Source: Sphingobium sp. TKS (GTDB taxonomy: Bacteria; Pseudomonadota; Alphaproteobacteria; Sphingomonadales; Sphingomonadaceae). Taken from it: a stretch of DNA of 64,000 nucleotides. The stretch covers positions 1,615,001 through 1,679,000 of the forward strand of contig NZ_CP005083.1 in the NCBI RefSeq assembly GCF_001563265.1, given 5' to 3'. This document shows, in pieces, positions 1-6,405 of this stretch. How positions within the stretch are numbered: the first letter of the stretch is position 1; the number at the start of each line of letters is the position of its first letter. The notes below the pieces were generated by a model. The model ran no database searches and was not told the DNA's origin. It saw only the letters and a list, made by a program, of their open reading frames with translations. The translations under genes and the position numbers were made by a program.

Positions 1-903
1 CACGCCCTTGTCCCGCGCCAGACGGATCGCGCCCGCCAGCAGCGGATTATCCGGCCCCACCAGACTGACCGTCACCACGCTGGCCCCACGCGCCGCCATC
101 CATCCGAGCGCCCGCGCTATCGCAAAGGCGCCGCCGCCAGCCGGATCGTCGCCATAGACATCGGCCACCAGCAGCGGCACGCCAGGCGCTGCGCCGCGCA
201 CGCTGCCCGCCCCGCTGATGAGCGACGCCACCGCTGTCCCATGGGAGCTGGCGCGGGGAGCGCCACGGGCAAAGCCCTGTTGCTCGACCGGGCCGCTTAG
301 CGCCGGGTGGCGCGCTACGCCTCCATCGATCAGTCCCGCTGCCTTGCCCCGCACCGGACCAGCTTCCGCAAGCGCGGGAGCCGTCATTCCGATCGAGGGA
401 CCGCTGGGGAAATAGAGATTGTCGGCGCTGGCCTGCGCTTCGGGGGCGATCGACCGCACCTGTTTCAATGCGCGGGACAGGCTGCGGCCCTGCGGCACGA
501 TCAGGCGGGCAATGCTGAGGTCGAGCCCCTCAATCGCCGCATTTTCGACCCCATAGCCCGCTGTGCGCAGCGCCTCGATGCTTTTCACTCCCGCGCCGGT
601 CAGCAATATGACGCCCCGCCGTGCCGGTTCGCGCCGGTCGTCCAGTTCCACCGAGTCCGCATGTCGCCGCAGCAGATCATCGATCCGCGCCGCTCGCACC
701 GCCACCAGCCGGTCTGCCAGACGAGCAGGCGACAGCCGGTCCAGGCCGGACTGGTCCAGCGTTCCTTCCACCCGGTTCAGCACATTGGGCACGATGCCGC
801 CCACCTGCCCCAGCGCGTTGCCGGAGGAAGAGAGCAATTGAGCCTGTGCGCCGGGCGCGGTCAGCAGTAGACCGGCGACGATCCATGGTCGTGCGAATTT
901 CAT
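1..903 (-). CDS. S8 (subtilisin-like) serine peptidase, exported, 3' part outside window
   Basis: An uninterrupted reading frame runs from an ATG at 903 to the window edge, giving 301 residues without a stop. Residues 1-22 form a signal peptide ending in AQA. The catalytic Asp lies in GLIDGG (about D194) and the catalytic His in SSHGTAVASL (about H221), the usual order for S8 proteases; the catalytic Ser would lie beyond the edge. The roughly 170 residues before the Asp may be a propeptide or accessory region. The gene is divergent from an ECF sigma/anti-sigma pair. Family assignment is firm; the substrate is unknown. It could be a client of the type II secretion system 10 kb away, but that is only inference. 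Confidence 0.85.
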   Translation of the reverse strand, partial: MKFARPWIVAGLLLTAPGAQAQLLSSSGNALGQVGGIVPNVLNRVEGTLDQSGLDRLSPARLADRLVAVRAARIDDLLRRHADSVELDDRREPARRGVILLTGAGVKSIEALRTAGYGVENAAIEGLDLSIARLIVPQGRSLSRALKQVRSIAPEAQASADNLYFPSGPSIGMTAPALAEAGPVRGKAAGLIDGGVARHPALSGPVEQQGFARGAPRASSHGTAVASLISGAGSVRGAAPGVPLLVADVYGDDPAGGGAFAIARALGWMAARGASVVTVSLVGPDNPLLAGAIRLARDKGV

Positions 904-990
904 CTCGACCTCTCTACCACCGGCGCGTCCCGTCCTTTCGCTCTCAAAATGATTCATCGCGAAAAAATTTCCGATACAAGATCCATCTTC

Positions 991-1026
991 AGGGATGAAA
1001 CGGCGGGCGACGCTCGTTTCATCCCT
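991..1026. promoter_or_regulatory. Perfect 12-bp inverted repeat upstream of sigma factor gene
   Basis: AGGGATGAAACG at 991-1002 is exactly repeated in inverted orientation at 1015-1026, around a 12-bp spacer. It lies between the divergent S8 protease and ECF sigma genes, 22 bp before the preferred sigma start. GAAAC and CGTT elements resemble ECF promoter halves, but their 13-bp gap is shorter than usual, so an operator is more likely than a promoter. Function is inferred from symmetry and position only. Confidence 0.4.
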
Positions 1027-1048
1027 GACGGACAGAAATGGAGACCGG

Positions 1049-1537
1049 ATGTCGTTCGAAAGCGATCTGTTGGCGATCCTGCCCCGGCTGCGGCGCTTTG
1101 CCGCCAGCCTGTCGCGGGACCGCGCCGATGCGGACGATCTCTGTCAGGCGGCGCTGGAAAAGGCGCTCAAGGCACGCGATCAATGGCAGCCGGGGACGAG
1201 ACTGGATAGCTGGATGTATCGGATCATGCGCAATCTCTGGATCGATGAGGGCCGCTCGCGCCAGCGCGCCGCCCGGACTTTCGCGCCGGAAGAAGCGGGA
1301 GAGCATGTCGGCCATGCGGGTGACCGCGATATGGAGGCGCATGTCATGCTGTCCGATGTGGATCGCGCCATGCATGCCTTGCCCGACGAGCAGCGGGAGG
1401 CGATCGCGCTCGTGCTGGTCGAGGGGCTGTCCTACAAGGAAGCGGCTGATGTGCTGGGCGTTCCCATGGGGACGCTGACGTCGCGGCTGGTGCGTGGGCG
1501 CGGGGCGCTGATCGAACTGCTGGGGGAAGCGGCATGA
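1049..1537 (+). CDS. ECF-type RNA polymerase sigma factor
   Basis: This 162-residue protein has the two-domain layout of sigma-70 family ECF factors. Region 2 spans roughly residues 12-75 (DADDLCQAALEKAL, then DSWMYRIMRNLWIDEGRSR). Region 4 spans roughly 105-155 (LPDEQREAIALVLVEGLSY, with a helix-turn-helix at EAADVLGVPMGTLTSRL). The ATG at 1049 is preferred: it follows GGAGACC and gives the usual MSFESDLLAILPRLRRF start, whereas the in-frame ATG at 995 lies inside the inverted repeat. It overlaps the anti-sigma gene by four bases, so the two are translationally coupled. Confidence 0.88.
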   Translation: MSFESDLLAILPRLRRFAASLSRDRADADDLCQAALEKALKARDQWQPGTRLDSWMYRIMRNLWIDEGRSRQRAARTFAPEEAGEHVGHAGDRDMEAHVMLSDVDRAMHALPDEQREAIALVLVEGLSYKEAADVLGVPMGTLTSRLVRGRGALIELLGEAA

Positions 1538-2229
1538 CCGACATCGATGAAGCCATGTTGATCGCCTGGGTCGATGGCGAACTGGACGAAGTCACGCGGC
1601 GGCGCGTCGATCGCGCCGTGGCGGAGGATCCGGCCCTGGCCGAGCGGCTGGAGATGCACCGTCGCTTGCGGGAGCGGCTGTCGGGCCATTATGCCCCGGT
1701 GGAGGCGGAGCCGGTGCCTGCCGGACTGCGAGCGCTGCTGGAGGGGAATGAGAAGGTCGTCCCGCTCGTTCGTCCTACGGCCCCGCGCTGGCGTCATTGG
1801 GGAACAGGCGGCGCCATTGCCGCGAGCCTCCTGCTGGGTCTGGGAATTGGGCATTTGTCGGGCGGGCCCGAAGGGCCGGTCGCGGTCGAGAAGGGCGCCA
1901 TGGTCGCCAGGGGCGAACTGGCGTCAGCGCTCGAAACCCAACTCGCTTCCGCGCAGGAGGACGCGCCGATCCACATCGGTCTCAGCTTCCGGCGCAAGGG
2001 GGGCGGCTGGTGCCGCAGCTTCGAAGGGCAGGCAGTTTCGGGCGTCGCCTGTCGCGAGGGGGAAGGCTGGCAAGTGCAACAACTTGTGCCGGGTGCTGGG
2101 CAGCAGACGGCCTATCGTCAGGCATCCTCGGGCGATGCGCGTATCATGGCGACGGTCGATGCGTTGATCGATGGCGCCCCGCTCGACGCCGCGCAGGAGA
2201 AGGCGGCAAAGGACAAGAAATGGCGTTAG
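1534..2229 (+). CDS. Membrane-bound anti-sigma factor
   Basis: The 231-residue product begins with a short cytoplasmic domain typical of anti-sigma factors (LIAWVDGELDEVTRRRVDRA, then an ALAERLEMHRRLRERL helix). One membrane segment follows at about residues 92-108 and then a periplasmic domain of about 120 residues. Its ATG overlaps the stop codon of the sigma gene (ATGA), which indicates the cognate regulator. The classical Cys-rich zinc motif is absent from the N-terminal domain. The periplasmic part has two Cys residues but no family I recognise. Confidence 0.82.
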   Translation: MTDIDEAMLIAWVDGELDEVTRRRVDRAVAEDPALAERLEMHRRLRERLSGHYAPVEAEPVPAGLRALLEGNEKVVPLVRPTAPRWRHWGTGGAIAASLLLGLGIGHLSGGPEGPVAVEKGAMVARGELASALETQLASAQEDAPIHIGLSFRRKGGGWCRSFEGQAVSGVACREGEGWQVQQLVPGAGQQTAYRQASSGDARIMATVDALIDGAPLDAAQEKAAKDKKWR

Positions 2230-2272
2230 AATAGCGGCTGCTTTTGGGTGGATTTCGGCCCTTACCATAGTC

Positions 2273-2360
2273 GTCATTCCCGCGAAGGCGGGAATCCATC
2301 TCTTGAACTAACCGCTTGATGCCACGTTGGGAGATGGATTCCCACCTTCGCGGGAATGAC
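2273..2360. repeat. 88-bp palindromic repeat element, copy 1
   Basis: The element starts GTCATTCCCGCGAAGGCGGG and ends with its near-perfect complement, around a centre containing CCGCTTGATGC. Each arm is itself a hairpin with a GAAG or CTTC loop. A second copy with the same centre lies at 41813-41899, and single related hairpins lie at 17305 and 58795. Architecture fits the REP/BIME class of intergenic palindromes. It sits just after the anti-sigma gene and could end or stabilise that transcript. Confidence 0.8.
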
Positions 2361-2583
2361 GGAAGCAGATAGTCCCCTATTGGCCATTTTCAGACCCTCC
2401 TTCCCATCATCCGATCCTGAACGTGGAGGACTGGCTAAGGATCATGCGTTGCCCAATGGCTACGGAATCCAAAAAAAACATCCTATTCCGCCGACGGGGC
2501 AGGATTGCACCTGTCCTATTCCGCGCCAACGGGTCTATCCGGCATCCCTCTTTGAAACGTCCGACATATCGCGTGACCACGCA

Positions 2584-2611
2584 TACGCGCGCGCAGGCAC
2601 GCGCGCGCGTA
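2584..2611. repeat. Alternating CG perfect inverted repeat in gene-free stretch
   Basis: TACGCGCGCGC (2584-2594) and its exact complement (2601-2611) flank AGGCAC. The arms are alternating purine-pyrimidine. The repeat lies about 35 bp downstream of the stop of the minus-strand NRDE gene and has no T-run. The rest of 2361-2646 holds no convincing gene, only two direct copies of CCTATTCCGC 33 bp apart. Confidence 0.45.
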
Positions 2612-2646
2612 CACCGTGAACTTCGGCGTGAAATGGTCGGTTGTCG

Positions 2647-3399
2647 TTATTTCTCCGCCGCAGGCCATGCGAAGGGGAAGCTGCTCTCTCCCGTTTGCGT
2701 ACCCTCCGGATCGAAGCGGCGTTCGGTGATGGTTCCATGGCCTTGCGCGTCGATAGCGATGATCGTGCTGCAGAGGGTGCCATAAGCCGGATTGCGGATG
2801 AAGATGGGGGAGATCAGGGCTTCGGCGGGAACGTCGGAGGGGCTGTCGGGAGCGATACCCGCGTGGGGCAGGCTTTCCAGGCGGAGGGCATCGAACAGCG
2901 TCAGGGGATCAACGGCCTCAGCCATCAACCAGTCGAGCAGGGCCGATTTAAGCGCCAGCGTCTTGGGCCAGGGCGCGTCGAGCGTGCCGTTGGAGAGGCC
3001 GTAGAGGCCGGGGGTGAGTTCAGTCCGCAAGGGGGCGGGGCGATTGGTAAGGAAATGGGCCCGATTCCGGTCGAGCAGGATGAGGTTGAAGGGATTGAAA
3101 TCCTCCAGCGCAACAGCTTCGCGGCCTGCCAGAAGATCCGTCACCAGCGCGCCGCGAGAGGCGCGATCGGGGCGGGGGTCGCCATAGCCGCGCAAATTGG
3201 TGACGATAGCGGCGCGGCCTTGCTCCGACACGCCCAGCCAGGTTCCACCCGAAAGCAGGTCGCGGCCCGCGATCAGATGGTTCGGCGGCTCCCAGCGGGC
3301 GAGCGGTGCGGCGGGACGGGCGTGCAGTTCGTCGCGATTGCCGATCAGGATCAGCCGCCAGCGCGGATGTGCTTTCCACGCCATTGCCATGATGCACAT
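2647..3399 (-). CDS. NRDE family protein (TANGO2-like)
   Basis: The 250-residue protein starts MCIMAMAWKAHPRW and carries GNRDELHARP at about residues 20-29, the hallmark that names the NRDE family, whose eukaryotic member is TANGO2. The family has a conserved second-residue Cys and its biochemical role is unsettled. The start is supported by AGGAGG upstream of the ATG at 3399. Length and colinearity look normal. The gene is divergent from the tmRNA gene, with only about 60 bp between its start and the mature tmRNA. Confidence 0.88.
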   Translation of the reverse strand: MCIMAMAWKAHPRWRLILIGNRDELHARPAAPLARWEPPNHLIAGRDLLSGGTWLGVSEQGRAAIVTNLRGYGDPRPDRASRGALVTDLLAGREAVALEDFNPFNLILLDRNRAHFLTNRPAPLRTELTPGLYGLSNGTLDAPWPKTLALKSALLDWLMAEAVDPLTLFDALRLESLPHAGIAPDSPSDVPAEALISPIFIRNPAYGTLCSTIIAIDAQGHGTITERRFDPEGTQTGESSFPFAWPAAEK

Positions 3400-3426
3400 G
3401 CCTTCATCCTCCTGATCTGCGACGGC

Positions 3427-3457
3427 TTGATAAACCGTCCGCGCCTCTCCATATAGG
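3427..3457 (+). promoter_or_regulatory. Probable sigma-70 promoter of tmRNA
   Basis: TTGATA at 3427-3432 is followed after 17 bp by CATATA (3450-3455), overlapping TATAGG. This places transcription start close to the first paired bases of the acceptor piece at about 3462. The motif also overlaps a GACGG/CCGTC inverted repeat. Confidence 0.5.
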
Positions 3458-3461
3458 CCCG

Positions 3462-3805
3462 TGCCGGGTTCGCCCGGCTATGGTGATAAATCGTGTCGTG
3501 CAATAGGCGCAGCGGACCCGGGGGCGGTACCCGGCGGCTCCACCACATATCCCGGCTTTGCGCGGGGTGTTTGACGGGGCCGAACTAGGATCGACGTGTG
3601 TTGAAAAGCGATATTTTCACCCGGCCTGAGTACGCCGTAAAAAGGTTCAAAACACGTAAGTGCCAACGATAACGAGGCTCTTGCTCTTGCTGCGTAATTG
3701 ATGGCCTCACGGCCGGACATTACTCAAAAAGAACGCGGTTGAACCCACCGGGCAACAGAAGGGAATTCAGCGGCCTCCGGAGGGGCCGGGCAACAGAACC
3801 CTCCG
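3462..3805 (+). ncRNA. ssrA: Circularly permuted two-piece tmRNA
   Basis: tmRNA rescues stalled ribosomes and adds a degradation tag. The acceptor piece comes first and ends with an encoded CCA at 3543-3545. After a 30-bp intervening segment the coding piece starts GGGGCCG at 3576. GGGGCCG pairs with CGGCTCC before ACCA, giving a seven-pair acceptor stem with the G3-U70 wobble needed for alanylation. The tag frame at 3662-3697 reads ANDNEALALAA then TAA. Downstream, two direct copies of CCGGGCAACAGAA (3748 and 3786) lie in the region expected to fold as pseudoknots. Permuted order is the known alphaproteobacterial arrangement. The 5' and 3' ends are approximate. Confidence 0.9.
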
Positions 3806-3837
3806 GACCTTCAGACATTGTTCGGATTTCGCGGCGC

Positions 3838-3868
3838 GGGCGCTCAATGGGCCTCATGCGCCCTTTTT
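3838..3868 (+). terminator. Intrinsic terminator of tmRNA
   Basis: GGGCGC (3838-3843) pairs with GCGCCC (3858-3863) and is followed by five T residues. It ends the tmRNA precursor. The following 190 bp up to the next gene are unusually AT-rich and show no other gene. Confidence 0.6.
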
Positions 3869-4058
3869 GCGATTCGAATCGAGCATCGGATAACCTGTTC
3901 ATTCGATTACATTTTTATGACACTATTGCGTAAAATTTGTAAGTCATTGTTTTAAAATAAGTAAAAATCCTTTTTTAGCCTTTGTTCGTATCTTGTCCCC
4001 ATGTCATCAAAGTGAAATACTCATCGCTATTATAGAAAGTTTTTTTGGGAGAATCGGG

Positions 4059-4442
4059 ATGAAGATGGTGGCTGCGACTTTCGGTCTGGCGCTGCTTGCG
4101 TTTTCGCCGGCCGTGGCTTTCGCGGCACCTGACGAGGTGGTCGTCGTTGGGGTGCCTGATGGCCACTTGGCCGCGGGCGCTCTGGTATCGGGCGATTATG
4201 CCCATGCTGCGCAGCGGTTGGCAGTCGTGCGTCCCGACGCAGCCAACGATCCCGCGCGGCTTATCAATCTGGGTAACGCCTATGCCGGCATGGGCAAGAT
4301 GAAGGCAGCGCGCGCGGCCTATAAGGCGGCCCGTTTCGCGCCGGATTCACTGCTGGTCACGGCCGATGGCAATGAGTCCTCCTCGCGGGATATCGCGCGG
4401 CGGGCGATGGGCCGTCTGGAAGCGCAATACGCCATGCGCTGA
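4059..4442 (+). CDS. Small exported TPR-like protein
   Basis: The 127-residue product starts at the ATG at 4059, preceded by GGGAG; an in-frame upstream ATG at 3993 lacks a good ribosome site. Residues 1-23 form a signal peptide ending FAA. The remainder has helical tetratricopeptide-like pattern (ARLINLGNAYAGMGKMKAAR, then AAYKAARFAPDS). It is therefore periplasmic or secreted. It sits directly before the Pho-box-controlled lipoprotein and TonB receptor, but has its own upstream region. Function is unknown; a scaffold role for the neighbouring envelope proteins is speculation. Confidence 0.75.
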   Translation: MKMVAATFGLALLAFSPAVAFAAPDEVVVVGVPDGHLAAGALVSGDYAHAAQRLAVVRPDAANDPARLINLGNAYAGMGKMKAARAAYKAARFAPDSLLVTADGNESSSRDIARRAMGRLEAQYAMR

Positions 4443-4474
4443 AACTGCATGGCGAAGCCCTGGGTGCAGGGAGA

Positions 4475-4507
4475 GGGGGCGTCATCCCAGCATAGGGGTG
4501 GCGCCCC
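4475..4507 (+). terminator. Hairpin after TPR gene, possible terminator
   Basis: GGGGC at 4476-4480 pairs with GCCCC at 4503-4507 with partial inner pairing. The hairpin lies 30 bp after the TPR stop. There is only a weak T-run (CTTTATG), so termination is tentative. Confidence 0.35.
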
Positions 4508-4550
4508 TGCTTTATGTTACGCGCCATGCTCTGTCGCAAAAATGAAATAA

Positions 4551-4568
4551 CTGTCTTTAAACTGTCAT
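4551..4568 (+). promoter_or_regulatory. Pho box (PhoB operator) upstream of lipoprotein-TonB receptor genes
   Basis: CTGTCTT at 4551-4557 and CTGTCAT at 4562-4568 are separated by TAAA, matching the PhoB consensus of two 7-bp CTGTCAT repeats with a 4-bp AT-rich spacer. A further CTGTCAT lies at 4606-4612, exactly 44 bp (four 11-bp units) after the second repeat. The site is about 155 bp upstream of the lipoprotein start. PhoB control is inferred from the match; phoB itself is not in the window. Confidence 0.75.
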
Positions 4569-4723
4569 TTTAAAGACGCCATTTCGTCACTAAATCAAAA
4601 TCATGCTGTCATGCGCGCGTCCTAGCTGCCCCCTCTGAGGGCGACAGGGGGCGTTGTCCGATTCGAGTTCCCCTTGCGCTCCGCATCCCATCACAAGCCG
4701 GCCTGGGCCGGAGCGGAGACGAC

Positions 4724-6316
4724 ATGGCCAAGATTAACCGTTTTCAAACGATCCTGATGGCGGGCTGCGCCTGCGCGGCGCTGAGCGCTTGCGGCGCCGA
4801 CGACATCGCTTCGCCCGGTGAGGGCACGATCGTCCTGCCGACGCCCACCCCCACGCCGACTCCGACCCCCACGCCGACGCCTACACCGACGGCGGTGACG
4901 CCGGCTTCGGGTTGCCCGACGATCGCCGGTTCCGACCAGTTGCAGGATCTGGGCACCATCACCGATGGCAGCAACACCTGGCGGAACTGCGGCTTCCCGG
5001 CCCGCTTCAACAGCACGACGGCGATCGCCAAGACCACGGGCGTTATCTACTCGCTGCCCGGCCGCGTCGATGTCGGTACTGACCAGGGCGCCGCGAGCAC
5101 CGGCACCAACGTCACCCTGTCGATCGATCCGGGCGTCGTGGTCTTCGCCAGCACCGGCAACGCCTATCTGGCGGTCAATCGCGGCAACAAGATCAACGCC
5201 GTCGGCACCGCCGCCAGCCCGATCGTCTTCACCAGCCGCGAAAACGTGACCGGCGCCGCGACCGACCAGTCGTCGGGCCAGTGGGGCGGCATCGTGCTGC
5301 TCGGCCGCGCGAAGATCACCGATTGCGACGCACCGGCCGCCGCGCCGGGCACCACCGCCTGTACACGTGACACCGAAGGCACCAGCAACGCCATTTTCGG
5401 CGGCGCGGACGATGCCGACAACTCCGGCCGCCTGAGCTATATCCAGATCCGCTATTCCGGCTTCGTGCTGGCGAACGGCAAGGAATTGCAGGGTCTGACC
5501 CCCTCGGGCGTCGGCACCGGCACGCAGATCGACCATATCCAGGTCCACAACAGCTCCGACGACGGTATCGAGGTCTTCGGCGGTTCGACCCATATGAAAT
5601 ATCTGGTTCTGACCGGCAACGAGGACGACAATCTCGACACCGACGTGGGCTTCCGCGGTACGGCTCAGTTCATCATCTCGATCCAGCGCGCCAACGCCAA
5701 TATCGGTGACACCTTCACCGAGACGGACTCCAACCCGATTGCCGGCGCGGCCAGCAATGCGAGCGAGGACGCGTTGCCCCGCCAATATCTGAAGGTGGCC
5801 AACTTCACCCATATCCAGCGGTCGAACACCGGCGACGATGGCGCGGCCATGATGCTGCGCGGCGGCGCCGACCTCGCCATGGTGAACGGCATCATCGTCA
5901 GCCCCGACCAGAGCTGCCTGCGCATCAACAGCGCGTCGACCGTGCGGGATGCCGATCCGGCGCTGCAGGACGCCGGCAAGCCGCGCTACCTGTCGGTGGT
6001 GATGCAGTGCAACGCCACGCCGTTCAAGGGCACCGGCGGCGCGGACGTGGCGCTGGTCCAGTCGATCTTCACGACCGATCCGAACAGCAGCTTCAGCTAC
6101 ACGCCGTCGCTGACCAGCCTGTTCATCAACGGCGCGACCGAAACCGCCCGCACCGCGATCGACCCCAAGACGATCGACAGCAACTTCACCACCACCAACT
6201 ATATTGGCGCGGTGAAGGACAGCAACGACACCTGGTATGCCGGCTGGACCTGCAACTCGGTGACGGCGAGCTTCGGCAGCACCAGCAAGAACTGCACGGC
6301 CATTCCGACCACCTGA
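4724..6316 (+). CDS. Surface lipoprotein with Pro-Thr linker, beta-helix-like
   Basis: The 530-residue precursor has a lipoprotein signal with lipobox LSAC (lipidated Cys about residue 23). A (Pro-Thr)n linker follows at about residues 40-57, then a long domain with repeated WGGIVLLGRA, NAIFGGADDADNSG, LSYIQIRYSGF and SSDDGIEVFGG-type motifs. These resemble right-handed parallel beta-helix proteins that are usually paired with outer-membrane receptors. A Pho box lies upstream and a TonB-dependent receptor follows 89 bp downstream. By analogy with the phosphate-starvation lipoprotein ElpS of Caulobacter, encoded beside a type II secretion cluster, it may be a functional counterpart; homology to ElpS could not be tested here. 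Confidence 0.72.
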   Translation: MAKINRFQTILMAGCACAALSACGADDIASPGEGTIVLPTPTPTPTPTPTPTPTPTAVTPASGCPTIAGSDQLQDLGTITDGSNTWRNCGFPARFNSTTAIAKTTGVIYSLPGRVDVGTDQGAASTGTNVTLSIDPGVVVFASTGNAYLAVNRGNKINAVGTAASPIVFTSRENVTGAATDQSSGQWGGIVLLGRAKITDCDAPAAAPGTTACTRDTEGTSNAIFGGADDADNSGRLSYIQIRYSGFVLANGKELQGLTPSGVGTGTQIDHIQVHNSSDDGIEVFGGSTHMKYLVLTGNEDDNLDTDVGFRGTAQFIISIQRANANIGDTFTETDSNPIAGAASNASEDALPRQYLKVANFTHIQRSNTGDDGAAMMLRGGADLAMVNGIIVSPDQSCLRINSASTVRDADPALQDAGKPRYLSVVMQCNATPFKGTGGADVALVQSIFTTDPNSSFSYTPSLTSLFINGATETARTAIDPKTIDSNFTTTNYIGAVKDSNDTWYAGWTCNSVTASFGSTSKNCTAIPTT

Positions 6317-6405
6317 TCGGTTCCTGACCTCAACAGGGGCGGGGAAGCGTGCATCCGGCGCTTCCCCGCCTTCTTTGCACTGAATTTCCTTTGGGGGACA
6401 TTTTC

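Noticed and set aside
997..1018. GAAAC...CGTT as an ECF promoter
   Set aside because: The 13-bp gap is shorter than the usual spacing of about 16 bp; the perfect symmetry favours an operator.
2361..2646. Short plus-strand frames between the repeat and the NRDE gene
   Set aside because: They have no ribosome sites and no recognisable protein features, and overlap simple repeats.
3478..3720. 80-codon minus-strand frame in the tmRNA region
   Set aside because: The DNA is fully explained by the permuted tmRNA, whose tag and acceptor stem are on the plus strand.
4001..4018. ATGTCAT-CAAA-GTGAAAT as a Pho box for the TPR gene
   Set aside because: The second heptamer matches the consensus at only four of seven positions, so it is too weak to claim.
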